From Streptomyces sp. NBC_01197 (lineage in GTDB: Bacteria > Actinomycetota > Actinomycetes > Streptomycetales > Streptomycetaceae), in the NCBI RefSeq assembly GCF_036010505.1, contig NZ_CP108569.1, positions 186,001 to 250,000 of the forward strand: a stretch of DNA of 64,000 nucleotides. The letters are read 5' to 3'. The translations under genes were made by a program, and so were the position numbers. Numbering within the stretch: position 1 is the first letter of the stretch; every line of letters begins with the position of its first letter. Below are positions 27,298-35,950 of this stretch, piece by piece. Below the pieces are notes generated by a model. It did not search any database. It worked only from the letters and a program-made list of their open reading frames with translations, and had not been told where the DNA came from.

Positions 27298-27993
27298 TCA
27301 GGAAACCATGAGCAGACGGCTCTCCACTCCGATGTACTCGCCATTGACCCCGTCGGCGTCGGGCGACGCGAGCAGCTTGACGTTCTTGGCTGCCGCGGCG
27401 ACCAGTGACGCGTCGGCCCCGGTCTGCCAGACGGATGCCGGGTGCGTGGTGCCGCGCACCGAAACACGCTGACCCCGAGGTGAGTTGAGAGTGACGACAT
27501 TGCAGGTGATGCCGTGAAATGCCTCGTCGCGGGCCAGCCGGCTGACGAAGCCGCGCAGCGCCGCCTCGGACGTACTGCCGAACTGCCGGGCGGAGAGCCC
27601 GTCCTGGGCGGAGGTACACAGGAAGATGATGCGTCCCTGGCCGCTAGTCCTGAGGGCGGGCACGGCCCTGCGGATCAGCCGGAAGGTGCCGATCATCCGG
27701 TTGTCGGCGACGGAGACGAACCGGTCGTCCCTCAGCATCAGATCGCACGACAGGTCGATGGAGGCGATGACGATCCCGACGGGCCCGTGCCGCTCCTCCA
27801 CGAGAGCGAGCGCCCCGTCGATCTGCGACTCGTCCGTCACATCACACGCCACAGCCAGGTCCGGCCCCGCGGGTGCGTGCGGGCCGGAGTACATCGCGGC
27901 GACGCTGTCCCCGCACTCTTGCAGCGCCTTGATGATCCCCTGGCTTACCTCACTGTGTCCATCAACGATGAGCACGGACCGCTGGGATGGCAT
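27298..27993 (-). CDS. SDR-fold protein with lost cofactor and catalytic motifs
   Basis: 231 residues that follow the FabG/SDR fold: VLIVDGHSEVSQGIIKAL at the cofactor position, ACDVTDESQIDGALALVEE, then RIIFLCTSAQDGLSARQFGSTSEAALRGFVSRLARD and a C-terminal VNGEYIGVES. The TGxxxGIG cofactor motif is replaced (DGHSEVSQG), and the Tyr-x-x-x-Lys pair reads Phe...Glu (QFGSTSEAA). It is therefore unlikely to be an active dehydrogenase and may be structural or regulatory. ATG at 27993 follows GTAGGGGA. Divergent from an MmyB-type regulator, a pairing known for that regulator family, which usually sits next to SDR genes. Confidence 0.8.
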   Translation of the reverse strand: MPSQRSVLIVDGHSEVSQGIIKALQECGDSVAAMYSGPHAPAGPDLAVACDVTDESQIDGALALVEERHGPVGIVIASIDLSCDLMLRDDRFVSVADNRMIGTFRLIRRAVPALRTSGQGRIIFLCTSAQDGLSARQFGSTSEAALRGFVSRLARDEAFHGITCNVVTLNSPRGQRVSVRGTTHPASVWQTGADASLVAAAAKNVKLLASPDADGVNGEYIGVESRLLMVS

Positions 27994-28015
27994 TGCAAGT
28001 CCCCTACCTTTCGCG

Positions 28016-28037
28016 AATGCAGCAGACACTCTGCATT
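28016..28037. promoter_or_regulatory. Inverted repeat AATGCAG-N8-CTGCATT, candidate operator
   Basis: Perfect 7-bp arms (28016-28022 and 28031-28037) in the 152-base divergent promoter between the SDR-like gene and the MmyB-type regulator. Arm spacing of about 15 bases centre to centre suits a dimeric HTH protein. Likely bound by the adjacent regulator. Confidence 0.55.
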
Positions 28038-28145
28038 GTTCACCTGCGACAGATCAGAGTCTCGCGGCCATCGAGCGGTCTTTCCACGCAAAAGACCTGC
28101 AGATAATTGTGGGCCCGCCGCACGGCGGGCAGTTACGGGGGAAAT

Positions 28146-29012
28146 ATGACACTCTCGACCCAGGACGCGGCAGCCCTGCGCACGCTGCTGGAGAGCCGGC
28201 GGGCAGCCATCGCGCCCGAGACGGTGGGCTATACGGAGCGGAGCGGAGCCGGCCGCCCGGTGAACGGGCTGAGCCAGGAGCAGATAGACGCACTGACACA
28301 CCGGGCCCGTGGCACCTACGGGCGCCTCATCAACGGGCCGGAGCACCGCCCCAATCCGGCGTATCTCGGCGATCTGGCCCGGTTACTGAGAATGACCGAG
28401 CAGGAGTGGACAACGCTGTACTGGCTGACCCGCCGCGAGGTCCCCGCCCCGCTCCACAACACCTCCGGCATGGAAGTCCCCGGTGCCTGGAAAGCCGTCG
28501 AACTGATCCACGGCGTCATGGCCTATCTCGTCGACTCCGCCTGGAACCTGATCACTTGCAACAGCGAGTACAAGGAACTGTTTCCGAGTGGGGAGGCTCC
28601 ACAGAACGCACTGATGTTCATGGCGGTCAGCCCCGAACGGCATGCCCTGCTGCTGGACTGGGAGCGCAGCTGGGCGCCTTTCGTGCTCGGCCAGTTGCGC
28701 CGGGCGACCCAGGAGCGCCCGGAGAACAAGGACCTGGCCCGGATCGAGGAGAGCGTCCTGCACGATCCGGTGGCGGGACCTCTGTACGAGGCAACTCCCT
28801 TCCTGGCCCTGCCTTTTCCGGACGGCGCCCAACGCCCCATGTTCCACCCTCAGATGGGCGAGGGGATGGTGAACGTGTGCGCCGCGGAGCCGGTCACATC
28901 GATGGGCTCCCGGCTGATCCTGCTCTCTTTCCAGCCCGGCCCGCCGGGCGAGCACCGAAGGAATGCCGACCTGCGGGCGGCTCACAATTCGATCGGCCGG
29001 CCTGCTTCCTGA
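28146..29012 (+). CDS. XRE-type regulator with MmyB-like ligand-binding domain
   Basis: 288 residues. The N-terminal helix-turn-helix (about residues 8-85, RTLLESRRAAIAPETVGY, then QIDALTHRARGTYGRLINGP) is typical of actinobacterial MmyB-type regulators. The C-terminal PAS-like MmyB domain contains WNLITCNSEYKELF, WERSWAPFVLGQLRRA and GSRLILLSFQPG. Family members bind fatty-acid-like ligands and commonly adjoin SDR genes or antibiotic clusters. ATG at 28146 follows ACGGGGGAAAT. It is divergent from the SDR-like gene and 124 bases upstream of the type III PKS, which it may control. Confidence 0.9.
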   Translation: MTLSTQDAAALRTLLESRRAAIAPETVGYTERSGAGRPVNGLSQEQIDALTHRARGTYGRLINGPEHRPNPAYLGDLARLLRMTEQEWTTLYWLTRREVPAPLHNTSGMEVPGAWKAVELIHGVMAYLVDSAWNLITCNSEYKELFPSGEAPQNALMFMAVSPERHALLLDWERSWAPFVLGQLRRATQERPENKDLARIEESVLHDPVAGPLYEATPFLALPFPDGAQRPMFHPQMGEGMVNVCAAEPVTSMGSRLILLSFQPGPPGEHRRNADLRAAHNSIGRPAS

Positions 29013-29136
29013 TGGAGGATCGCACCAGTCCACCCCCGCACTTCACAGGTGATCAGACTGGGTAACTTTCGTGAAAGATGTATCGCACTGGCGTACGTTG
29101 TTCGTACATGTAATCGAGCACTAATGGGAGACACCC

Positions 29137-30207
29137 ATGCCCGCCTACGTCAGCCGTCCCGCGATCGTTCTGCCTGAGTTCGAGGTCAGCACACGCGAAA
29201 TCATCGACGACATCGCACGGAACCACCCGGACGACCCGCGGCTGAAGGTGTACGAGCGGGTGATCAGCAATCTCCAGGTGGACAAGCGGTACTTCGTGGC
29301 CCCCCTGGACTCGCCGGCCATCTCGGGGGACGCGGACATCACGGAACGCGTCGGCACCGGTTACGGACACGCCGTACGCATGGGCGAACTGGCCGCGCGG
29401 AAGGCAATGGAACAGGAGGGTGTCCAGCCGTCAGAAATCGGTGCCATCGTTACCTCGCACTCGACCACATGGGGTGTTCCGGGCCTCGATGTGCTGCTCT
29501 GCAACGCACTTGGGCTTCCGATGCGGACCCGGCGCATCGGGATGACCACGCTGGCCTGCGGCGGCGGCATACAGGCGCTCATCCGCGCGGTGCAACTGGC
29601 CGCCGCCGAGCCGGGCACGAAGGTCCTCGTGGTCGTCTCCGAAGTGATCAGCTCCGTATACAACCACCGCGACACGACAATGCAGTCCATGATCTACAAA
29701 GCGCTGTTCGGGGATTCCGCGGGCGCCTGCGTCGTCTCCACGACCGCTCCGGGCACACCCGGAATCCGTATCGAGGATCCCGTGAGCGCGAACACCTTCG
29801 AACTCCTGCTGCCCGATACCGAGGACCTGTACAGCGGGAAACTCGATACCAGCGGACTCCACTTCGACAGTACGAAGGCGGGCCAGAAAGGCGCCCTGGA
29901 CTCGATGCCGTACGTGCTCGACTGGCTGGACCACAAGGTGCCGGACTGGGCCGTCATCCATCCCGGGAGCCCCAGCATCATCACTGATGTCGCCAAGAGC
30001 CTCGGGCTCACCGACGAGCACACCCGGCATTCGCGCGCGGTTCTGGCCGAGACGGGAAATCTGGGCGGGATCAGCGTGCTGGCCGTCCTGGACAAACTGC
30101 ATTCCGCGCCGCCCGCCGCGGGCGAGTCGGGCGTCGCGCTGGCTTTCGCGCCGGGGTTCGCCACCGCCGCCCTGCGCTGTTCATGGTCCGCTCCGGCCGG
30201 GGACTGA
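29137..30207 (+). CDS. Type III polyketide synthase (chalcone synthase superfamily)
   Basis: 356-residue homodimer-type ketosynthase that extends a starter CoA with malonyl-CoA units. The catalytic triad is visible: Cys141 in TTLACGGGIQALIRA, His275 in AVIHPGSPSIITDV and Asn308 in SRAVLAETGNLGG. His to Asn spacing is 33, as in chalcone synthase. The GFGPG-type loop appears as AFAPG near the C-terminus, and LFGDSAGACVV fits the superfamily. KAS III is less likely, because HPGSPSI and SRAVLxExGN are type III PKS traits. GGGAGA precedes the ATG. Neighbours are the MmyB-type regulator upstream and a broken methyltransferase on the opposite strand downstream. The product is unknown; a resorcinol, pyrone or naphthol scaffold is possible. 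Confidence 0.85.
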   Translation: MPAYVSRPAIVLPEFEVSTREIIDDIARNHPDDPRLKVYERVISNLQVDKRYFVAPLDSPAISGDADITERVGTGYGHAVRMGELAARKAMEQEGVQPSEIGAIVTSHSTTWGVPGLDVLLCNALGLPMRTRRIGMTTLACGGGIQALIRAVQLAAAEPGTKVLVVVSEVISSVYNHRDTTMQSMIYKALFGDSAGACVVSTTAPGTPGIRIEDPVSANTFELLLPDTEDLYSGKLDTSGLHFDSTKAGQKGALDSMPYVLDWLDHKVPDWAVIHPGSPSIITDVAKSLGLTDEHTRHSRAVLAETGNLGGISVLAVLDKLHSAPPAAGESGVALAFAPGFATAALRCSWSAPAGD

Positions 30208-30213
30208 CGGAGC

Positions 30214-30893
30214 TCACAGCGGCTTGCGCGCCCTGACACCCAGGACGACAGGGGTGGGCGCCCCGTGCTCAGTGAACCCTTCCAGCACGAGTCCCGCGTC
30301 CAGGAAGGCCTGAAACAGGCGGGGCAGCGGCAGATGCCCCGCCCCGACCTTGTCCCGCAGACCGTGACCGGTCCAGGACTCCGTGGTCCAGCGGCCGTCG
30401 AGGTACCCGGGCCCGATCACCACCGCGCCGGGGTCGCTCCGGTCGGCGAACCCTCCGCAGAAGCAGGGGTGGACGCCGATGTGTACGAACACTCCGCCGG
30501 GACGCAGAACCCTGGCGACCTCTCCGAGCACCGCCGGGTAATCGGGCATGTCGGTATGGACCATCACGGCGACGGCCGCCGGAACCGCGCCGCCCAGGAC
30601 GGGCATCCGCACGGCGTCGGCCTGCGCCACGGGCAGCCGGCCGCGGGCATGTCCCAGCATCCCGGCCGAGAGATCCACCCCGACCGGTGTCCAGCCGAGA
30701 CCGCGCACCCGGTCGGCATGGACGCCGGTCCCACAGCCGACCTCGAGGCAGACACCGTTCCCTCCGCCGAGGAGCCCTGCCAGCAGGCCGCCCAGGGCCC
30801 GGGGGTTGCCGTCGGAGGTCTCGGCGTCCCCCGCGCCCAGGAATCCCGCTCGTACCAGTCGGCTATCCGGTCGTATGCCGCTTTCGGCGCCAC
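30214..30893 (-). pseudogene. Class I SAM-dependent methyltransferase with a one-base frameshift
   Basis: The body has EVGCGTGVHADRVRGLGWTP (SAM motif I), VGVDLSAGMLGHAR and a VARVLRPGGVFVHIGVHPCF segment, typical of class I methyltransferases. The natural N-terminus VAPKAAYDRIADWYERD is encoded from GTG at 30893, eight bases after GAAGGGG, in a different frame. The expected continuation (DFLGAGDAE) is reached only by restoring one base near 30843-30848, in the run GGATTCC. An alternative GTG at 30897 keeps the main frame but gives an unrelated start, so a shortened or altered protein could still be made. Either a real mutation or a sequencing error. Convergent with the type III PKS by 6 bases, so it may have tailored its product. 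Confidence 0.75.
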
Positions 30894-31182
30894 GCACGTA
30901 CCCCTTCCGTCCGTTTTCACTGCGGCTGCCGCCCGGGTACGGCCGCCGACCCGTTCCCTGCCCTGATCCATGGATCCCCCCCCGATTCCGCCCCGGGCGC
31001 AATCGCCCCGCGCCCCCTCCCCACAGCCAACTCCGAGCCGGAGCCGGTGGCTGACGGGGCGTCGCCACCGCGCATGCGCGGCCGGAAGCGGACTTGCCGC
31101 CCCTCCGCCCTCTTGACCGGGCACGGTCAGCTACCTGAGTGTGTGGTGGGCCCGCCCCGCAACCCTTTCGCAGGAGGTACAC

Positions 31183-34100
31183 GTGAGACGTTGGAAGACT
31201 CGCGGCGCGGTCGCCGCAGTCGCGGCGCTCCTCTTCGCCGGAACAGCAGCTCCGGCCTCAGCCGCTTTGACAACGTTGTCCAACGGTTCCGCCACTCCAC
31301 CTGGCGCCCAGCTCGTCGATGACCCCGCCGACTACGTGGACCCGCTGACCGGTACCGGAAGCGGTGGCTCCACCGTGGGAGAGATCAACAACTTCCCTGG
31401 TCCCGCCACCCCGTTCGGCATGATGCAGTTCTCGCCCGACACGGTCGGTTCGTACGCCGGTTACCAGTACCACAGCGACACCCTGCGGGGGTTCAGCATC
31501 GATCACGCGTCGGTCGGCTGCACCGCCTTCGGCGATGTGCCGATCCTGCCGGTGACAGGCGACATCGGCCCGGCGCCCTGGAACAGGACCGAGCACTTCT
31601 CGCACACCGACGAGAAGGCGGAGCCGGGGTACTACGCGGTCACCCTCGCCGACTCGAAGGTGCGTGCCGAGCTCACCGCGTCGACCCGCACCGGGCTCGC
31701 GGCGTTCACCTTCCCCAAGGGCGCGGACGCGGCGCAGGTCCTGGTCAAGGGCGGTGCGAGTCTCGCGGGCGACAAGCGGGCCGATATGCACGTCGTCGGC
31801 GACCGGCAGGTCACCGGCTCCGCCACCACCGGGAATTTCTGCGGCAAGGGGAACGAGTACACCGTTCACTACGCCATCACCTTCGACCGCCCCTTCACCG
31901 CCCACGGCACCTGGGACGGCAAGACGGTGTCGAAGGGCAGCGACACGGTGAACGCGCCGAAGGCCGGCGCCTATCTGACGTTCGGCACGGCCGGGACCGG
32001 CACCGTGCGCGCCAAGATCTCCATGTCGTACGTGTCCGTGGACGGCGCCGAGGCCAACATGGCGTCCGAGGTGCCCGGCTGGAGCCTCGACAAGCTGCGC
32101 GAGCAGACCCGCGACCGGTGGACGTCGGCGCTGCGCAAGGTGCGCGTCGCGGGCCGGGACACCGGTCAGCTGAAGACGTTCTACACCTCGCTCTACCACT
32201 CGCTGATGCATCCGAACACGTTCAATGACGTGGACGGGCGCTACATCGGCTTCGACAACAAGGTCCGCGAACTTCCCAAGGGCCGCACCCAGTACGCGAA
32301 CTTCTCGGACTGGGACACCTGCCGCTCCCTCGCCCCGCTCCAGGCCATGCTGTGGCCCAAGGAGGCGAGCGACATGGCGCAGTCCCTGGTCAACGACGCC
32401 GAACAGGGCGGCTGGTGGCCGCGCTGGCCGTTCGCGAACGGCTACACCGGGCAGATGACCGGCGACAACTCCGTAGCGCTGATCGCCAATCTGTATGCGT
32501 ACGGCGCTCGTGACTTCGACCTCAAGACGGCACTGAAGTATCTGGTCAAGGGGGCGACCACGGTGGACAGCACGCCCGGCGCCTACCACGAGCGCCCCGA
32601 CATCGCCAACTACGTCGAGCGGGGCTACGCGCCGAACAACGACGCCTCACGCGGCGACCACCAGCGCGTCGGTGGCTCGGTGACGCTGGAGTGGGCGATC
32701 GACGACTTCTCCATCGCGCAGCTCGCGACCGCGGCCGGGGACAGGAAGACCGCCCGGACGTTCACGCTCCGCAGCCAGAACTGGCAGAACATCCTCAACC
32801 CCGCGACCGGCTACCTCCAGCCACGCGGTGAGGACGGCCGATTCCCCGACGGCCCGGGCTTCCAGCCGCCGCCGGCCGGCAAGTTCGGCCAGGACGGCTT
32901 CGACGAGGGCAACGCCGCCCAGTACAACTGGCTCGTCCCGCAGAACACCGCTGGACTGATCACCGCCATGGGCGGCCGCGAGACGGCGTCCCAGCGCCTG
33001 GACACGTTCTTCACCAAGCTCAACGCGGGCCCCAACGAGCCGTACATGTGGGCGGGGAACGAGATCGACTTCGGGGTGCCGTGGGTCTACGACTACCTCG
33101 GTCAGCCGTGGAAGACGCAGAAGGCCGTACGGGACGTGGCCACCACGCTTTTCAGCCCCACGCCGGACGGCGAGCCGGGCAATGACGACCTGGGCGCCCA
33201 GTCCTCCTGGTATGTCTGGGCCGCGCTCGGTGTGTATCCCTCGACGCCGGGCACATCCGATCTGGCCGTGCACAGCCCGCTGTTCGAGCGCGCCGTGCTC
33301 GACCTGCCGGGCAAGGGCGACCTGGACATCCGCGCCCCGAAGGCGTCGGCGAGCACTCCGTACGTCCACGATCTGAAGCTGGACGGCCGCGACTGGGAGC
33401 GCACCTATCTGCCCAAGTCGGCGGTGTCCCGGGGCGGGCGGCTGGACTTCACGCTGTCCGGGACGCCCGACACCCACTGGGCGACATCGGCGGCGGCCGC
33501 GCCCCCGTCGTACCGCACGGGCGAACGGTCCTTCCTGGCGAACGCGACCCCCAACCAGGTCACCTCGGCGCCGGGCGGCGACGGCGCCGAGGTCACGGTC
33601 GACGCGCAGCGGCTCGCCGGACACGACCACAGCCTGACCGTGACCGCTTCGCCGCCGAAGGGTCTGACGGTCTCCGCGACCACGGAACAGCTCAAGCTGG
33701 ACCAGGCAACCGGTTCGGGGAGCGTCGGCCTGACGGTCGAGGCGGGGCCGAAGACACCCGATGGCTACTACGAGGTTCCGCTGACCGTAGGGGGTTCCGG
33801 GAAGGGGAACACCGTACGCCTCTCCGCGATCGTGCTGGTGGCGGCGGACGGCAGCCCGGCTGCCGCGTACGACAACACCGGGCTCTCCGACGACGCGGAC
33901 CACGGGCAGGCCGACTTCGACGGCGCGGGCAACAGTTACTCGCGGCAGGCGCTCGCCGCCGGGGGTCTGAAGAGCGGAGCCCGGGTCGAGGCGTCGGGCA
34001 CGTCGTTCGTGTGGCCCGCGGCTCCGCAGGGGCGCCCGGACAACGTGGTCGCGGACGGCCGGACGCTCGATCTGTCCGGGAGCGCCAAGGACGCGAAGCG

Positions 34101-34410
34101 ACTGCTGTTCGTGGGCTCGGCCACCAACGGGGATCACCAGGACAGCGCGAAGGTGACCTTCACCGACGGCAGTACAGGCACGGCTGATCTCTCGTTCGGT
34201 GACTGGACGCTGCCGGGCGGCGGTACGGATCCGGTCCTCGGGAACACGCTCGTGGCACATTCCGCGTACCGGAACCAGCCGGGTGGCACCGGCGGCGCGG
34301 CGGACGTCTTCGCCACCGCGCCCTTCAAGGTGCCGGACGGGAAGCAGATCAAGAGCGTGACGCTGCCGAAGAATCCGCAGCTGCATGTGTTCGCCGTCGG
34401 GCTCGGCTGA
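31183..34410 (+). CDS. Secreted GH92 alpha-mannosidase, multidomain
   Basis: 1075 residues. An N-terminal signal peptide (MRRWKTRG, hydrophobic core, APASA site near 29) leads into the GH92 catalytic region: YVDPLTGTGSGG, NNFPGPATPFGMMQFSPD, FSDWDTCRSLAPLQAMLWP, WWPRWPFANGYTGQMTGDN, AGNEIDFGVPWVYDYLG and the Ca/active-site segment PGNDDLGAQSSWYVWAALG. GH92 enzymes are Ca-dependent exo-alpha-mannosidases, often alpha-1,2. A NEW3-like beta domain (about 790-890) and an NPCBM-like carbohydrate-binding domain (about 900-1075) follow. GTG start with AGGAGG six bases upstream. It probably trims fungal or plant N-glycans or mannans outside the cell. Confidence 0.93.
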   Translation: MRRWKTRGAVAAVAALLFAGTAAPASAALTTLSNGSATPPGAQLVDDPADYVDPLTGTGSGGSTVGEINNFPGPATPFGMMQFSPDTVGSYAGYQYHSDTLRGFSIDHASVGCTAFGDVPILPVTGDIGPAPWNRTEHFSHTDEKAEPGYYAVTLADSKVRAELTASTRTGLAAFTFPKGADAAQVLVKGGASLAGDKRADMHVVGDRQVTGSATTGNFCGKGNEYTVHYAITFDRPFTAHGTWDGKTVSKGSDTVNAPKAGAYLTFGTAGTGTVRAKISMSYVSVDGAEANMASEVPGWSLDKLREQTRDRWTSALRKVRVAGRDTGQLKTFYTSLYHSLMHPNTFNDVDGRYIGFDNKVRELPKGRTQYANFSDWDTCRSLAPLQAMLWPKEASDMAQSLVNDAEQGGWWPRWPFANGYTGQMTGDNSVALIANLYAYGARDFDLKTALKYLVKGATTVDSTPGAYHERPDIANYVERGYAPNNDASRGDHQRVGGSVTLEWAIDDFSIAQLATAAGDRKTARTFTLRSQNWQNILNPATGYLQPRGEDGRFPDGPGFQPPPAGKFGQDGFDEGNAAQYNWLVPQNTAGLITAMGGRETASQRLDTFFTKLNAGPNEPYMWAGNEIDFGVPWVYDYLGQPWKTQKAVRDVATTLFSPTPDGEPGNDDLGAQSSWYVWAALGVYPSTPGTSDLAVHSPLFERAVLDLPGKGDLDIRAPKASASTPYVHDLKLDGRDWERTYLPKSAVSRGGRLDFTLSGTPDTHWATSAAAAPPSYRTGERSFLANATPNQVTSAPGGDGAEVTVDAQRLAGHDHSLTVTASPPKGLTVSATTEQLKLDQATGSGSVGLTVEAGPKTPDGYYEVPLTVGGSGKGNTVRLSAIVLVAADGSPAAAYDNTGLSDDADHGQADFDGAGNSYSRQALAAGGLKSGARVEASGTSFVWPAAPQGRPDNVVADGRTLDLSGSAKDAKRLLFVGSATNGDHQDSAKVTFTDGSTGTADLSFGDWTLPGGGTDPVLGNTLVAHSAYRNQPGGTGGAADVFATAPFKVPDGKQIKSVTLPKNPQLHVFAVGLG

Positions 34411-34433
34411 CGGCCCGTACGGAGCGGGAGGGA

Positions 34434-34460
34434 GCGTCTACCGGCCTCGCCGGTAGACGC
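34434..34460. terminator. Hairpin terminator overlapping the 3' end of the DUF2087 gene
   Basis: Perfect 11-bp arms GCGTCTACCGG (34434-34444) and CCGGTAGACGC (34450-34460), 5-base loop, between the convergent GH92 and DUF2087 genes. The stop codon of the leftward gene is inside the stem. Confidence 0.7.
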
Positions 34461-34713
34461 TGCCGTCCCTGGACCGGGTCAGCAGGGCCGACTCCACGAG
34501 GTAGCGGCGCAGCGCGGCGCAGTCGTCGTGCACGGTGCGCAGTGCGTCGTTGACCTGGGGCTCGGTGTACTCCCGGTCCCGCTCGAACAGCGTCTCCGCC
34601 AGGTGGCCGAGCAGCTGTTCGCGGCGCGCGGGCTTGCGGGGGATCGCGGTGACGCGGCCATGGGAGAACAGCGCCATGACGCCGTGAGAACCGCTGGATA
34701 CGTTGTCGGACAT
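34438..34713 (-). CDS. DUF2087-domain small protein
   Basis: 91 residues matching DUF2087: FSHGRVTAIPRKPARREQLL, HLAETLFERDREYTEPQVND and RRYLVESALLTRSRDGSVYR. The domain looks like a winged helix and is found in small regulators, sometimes metal- or stress-related; no function is proven here. ATG at 34713 follows GGGAGG at eight bases. It lies 83 bases downstream of the epimerase gene on the same strand and shares its stop region with a terminator hairpin. Confidence 0.8.
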   Translation of the reverse strand: MSDNVSSGSHGVMALFSHGRVTAIPRKPARREQLLGHLAETLFERDREYTEPQVNDALRTVHDDCAALRRYLVESALLTRSRDGSVYRRGR

Positions 34714-34796
34714 GGCCGGAAGCCTCCCGCACCGGACGTTCGCGGGCAACGCCTTTTCCGGCGCCACCGCTCTGCGCGGGCCCCGGTGCCGGAGGT

Positions 34797-35837
34797 TCAG
34801 CCGACTGTGGTGCCGCCCTCTGAGGACCCGCTGTCTGTGGGCCCGCTGTCTGTGGGCCCGCTGTCTGTGGTTCCACCGGCTGTCCGGGCGAGCAGTACCT
34901 CTTCCTCCTGGGCCGGGTAGCCGCGATGGATGGGAGGTTCGCCGCGTTCGCGGTCCCAGGCCAGGACGTCCGCCGCGGTGACCTCCAGCGGTGTCGCGGG
35001 CAGACCGGCCGCCCGCGCTCTGGCAGGACTGCGCTGCTGCGTAGGCCAGTTGGGGCGTACCAGGGGGAACATCCGCGCCCCCGCCTCCGGGGGCACCGGC
35101 ACGATCTCCACCTTGGTACCGGCGGCCCGCGCGCAGGTCTCGATCAGCGCGCCGAGCGTGGTCGGCTCGGCGGGGCCCACCGCGTGGAACACACCGGGCC
35201 GGTCGTCCGCGAGCAGGCGCATCACGAGAGCGGCCAGATCGCGGGAGTCGATGACCTGCACGGGCTGCGCCGGGTCGGCGGGCAGAGCGATCCGGCCGCC
35301 GCGTGCGGCCCGGCGCACCCAGTAGGTGAAGGTGTCCGACGGGTCGTGCGGTCCTGCGACCTTTCCGGGGCGCACGATCGTCGCTCGGTTGCCGTACCTG
35401 GCCAGGACGTCGTCCTCGCAGGCCACCTTGGCGGGGCCGTAGGTGTCCTCGTCCAGCAACTCGGTGCTGTGCACGTCCCGTACCGGTGCGCGGCGCGGCG
35501 TGTCCTCGTCCGAGCCGGGCTCCACCCCCGAGCGCTGGTACACCGCGTGGCTGGAGATGAACAGGTACCGTCCGCCCCGGTCCCCGATGGCATCCATGGC
35601 CTGGCCGACATGGCGCGGGACATATCCGCTGACGTCCACGACCGCATCCCAGCGGCCGTCGCGCAGCGCAGCGTAGTCGTCCGTGTCGCGGTCGCCGATG
35701 CGCCGGGTCACCCCGGGGAAGAGATCCGTCCCGGTTCTCCCCCGGCCGAACAGGGTCACTTCGGCCCCGGTGCGGAGGGCCTCCTCCACGATGGCGCGGC
35801 CCACGAACGACGTACCGCCGAGAACAAGAAGATGCAT
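34797..35837 (-). CDS. NAD-dependent epimerase/dehydratase-like reductase (atypical SDR)
   Basis: 346-residue extended/atypical SDR with N-terminal cofactor motif LLVLGGTSFVGRAIVEEAL, a middle YLFISSHAVYQRSG (serine and YxxxK-like region), TYGPAKVACE and IVRPGKVAGPHDPSDTF. It resembles NAD-binding reductases annotated as epimerases; the substrate is unknown. The C-terminal tail is a low-complexity repeat of Asp-Ser-Gly-Pro-Thr encoded by three 15-bp units at 34831-34875. ATG at 35837 follows AGGATGGG. It is probably cotranscribed with the DUF2087 gene. Confidence 0.85.
   Translation of the reverse strand: MHLLVLGGTSFVGRAIVEEALRTGAEVTLFGRGRTGTDLFPGVTRRIGDRDTDDYAALRDGRWDAVVDVSGYVPRHVGQAMDAIGDRGGRYLFISSHAVYQRSGVEPGSDEDTPRRAPVRDVHSTELLDEDTYGPAKVACEDDVLARYGNRATIVRPGKVAGPHDPSDTFTYWVRRAARGGRIALPADPAQPVQVIDSRDLAALVMRLLADDRPGVFHAVGPAEPTTLGALIETCARAAGTKVEIVPVPPEAGARMFPLVRPNWPTQQRSPARARAAGLPATPLEVTAADVLAWDRERGEPPIHRGYPAQEEEVLLARTAGGTTDSGPTDSGPTDSGSSEGGTTVG
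34831..34875. repeat. Three 15-bp tandem repeats inside the epimerase C-terminus
   Basis: The 10-mer CTGTCTGTGG begins at 34831, 34846 and 34861, followed by GCCCG twice and TTCCA once. The period of 15 keeps the frame (five residues per unit), so copy number may vary between strains without breaking the gene. Confidence 0.8.
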
Positions 35838-35950
35838 AACTACCCATCCTATCGGCGGCCACCATCTCCAGGTGCCGGGTGACGGACGTCGGGTCACGGG
35901 ACGCCAGGTAGCGGGTTTCGAGTCACGGGTGCCCGAGCAGGGGCCCCTCG

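Noticed and set aside
29137..30207. KAS III (FabH) annotation for the polyketide synthase
   Set aside because: HPGSPSI, SRAVLAETGN and 33-residue His-Asn spacing fit type III PKS, and no ACP or fatty-acid genes accompany it.
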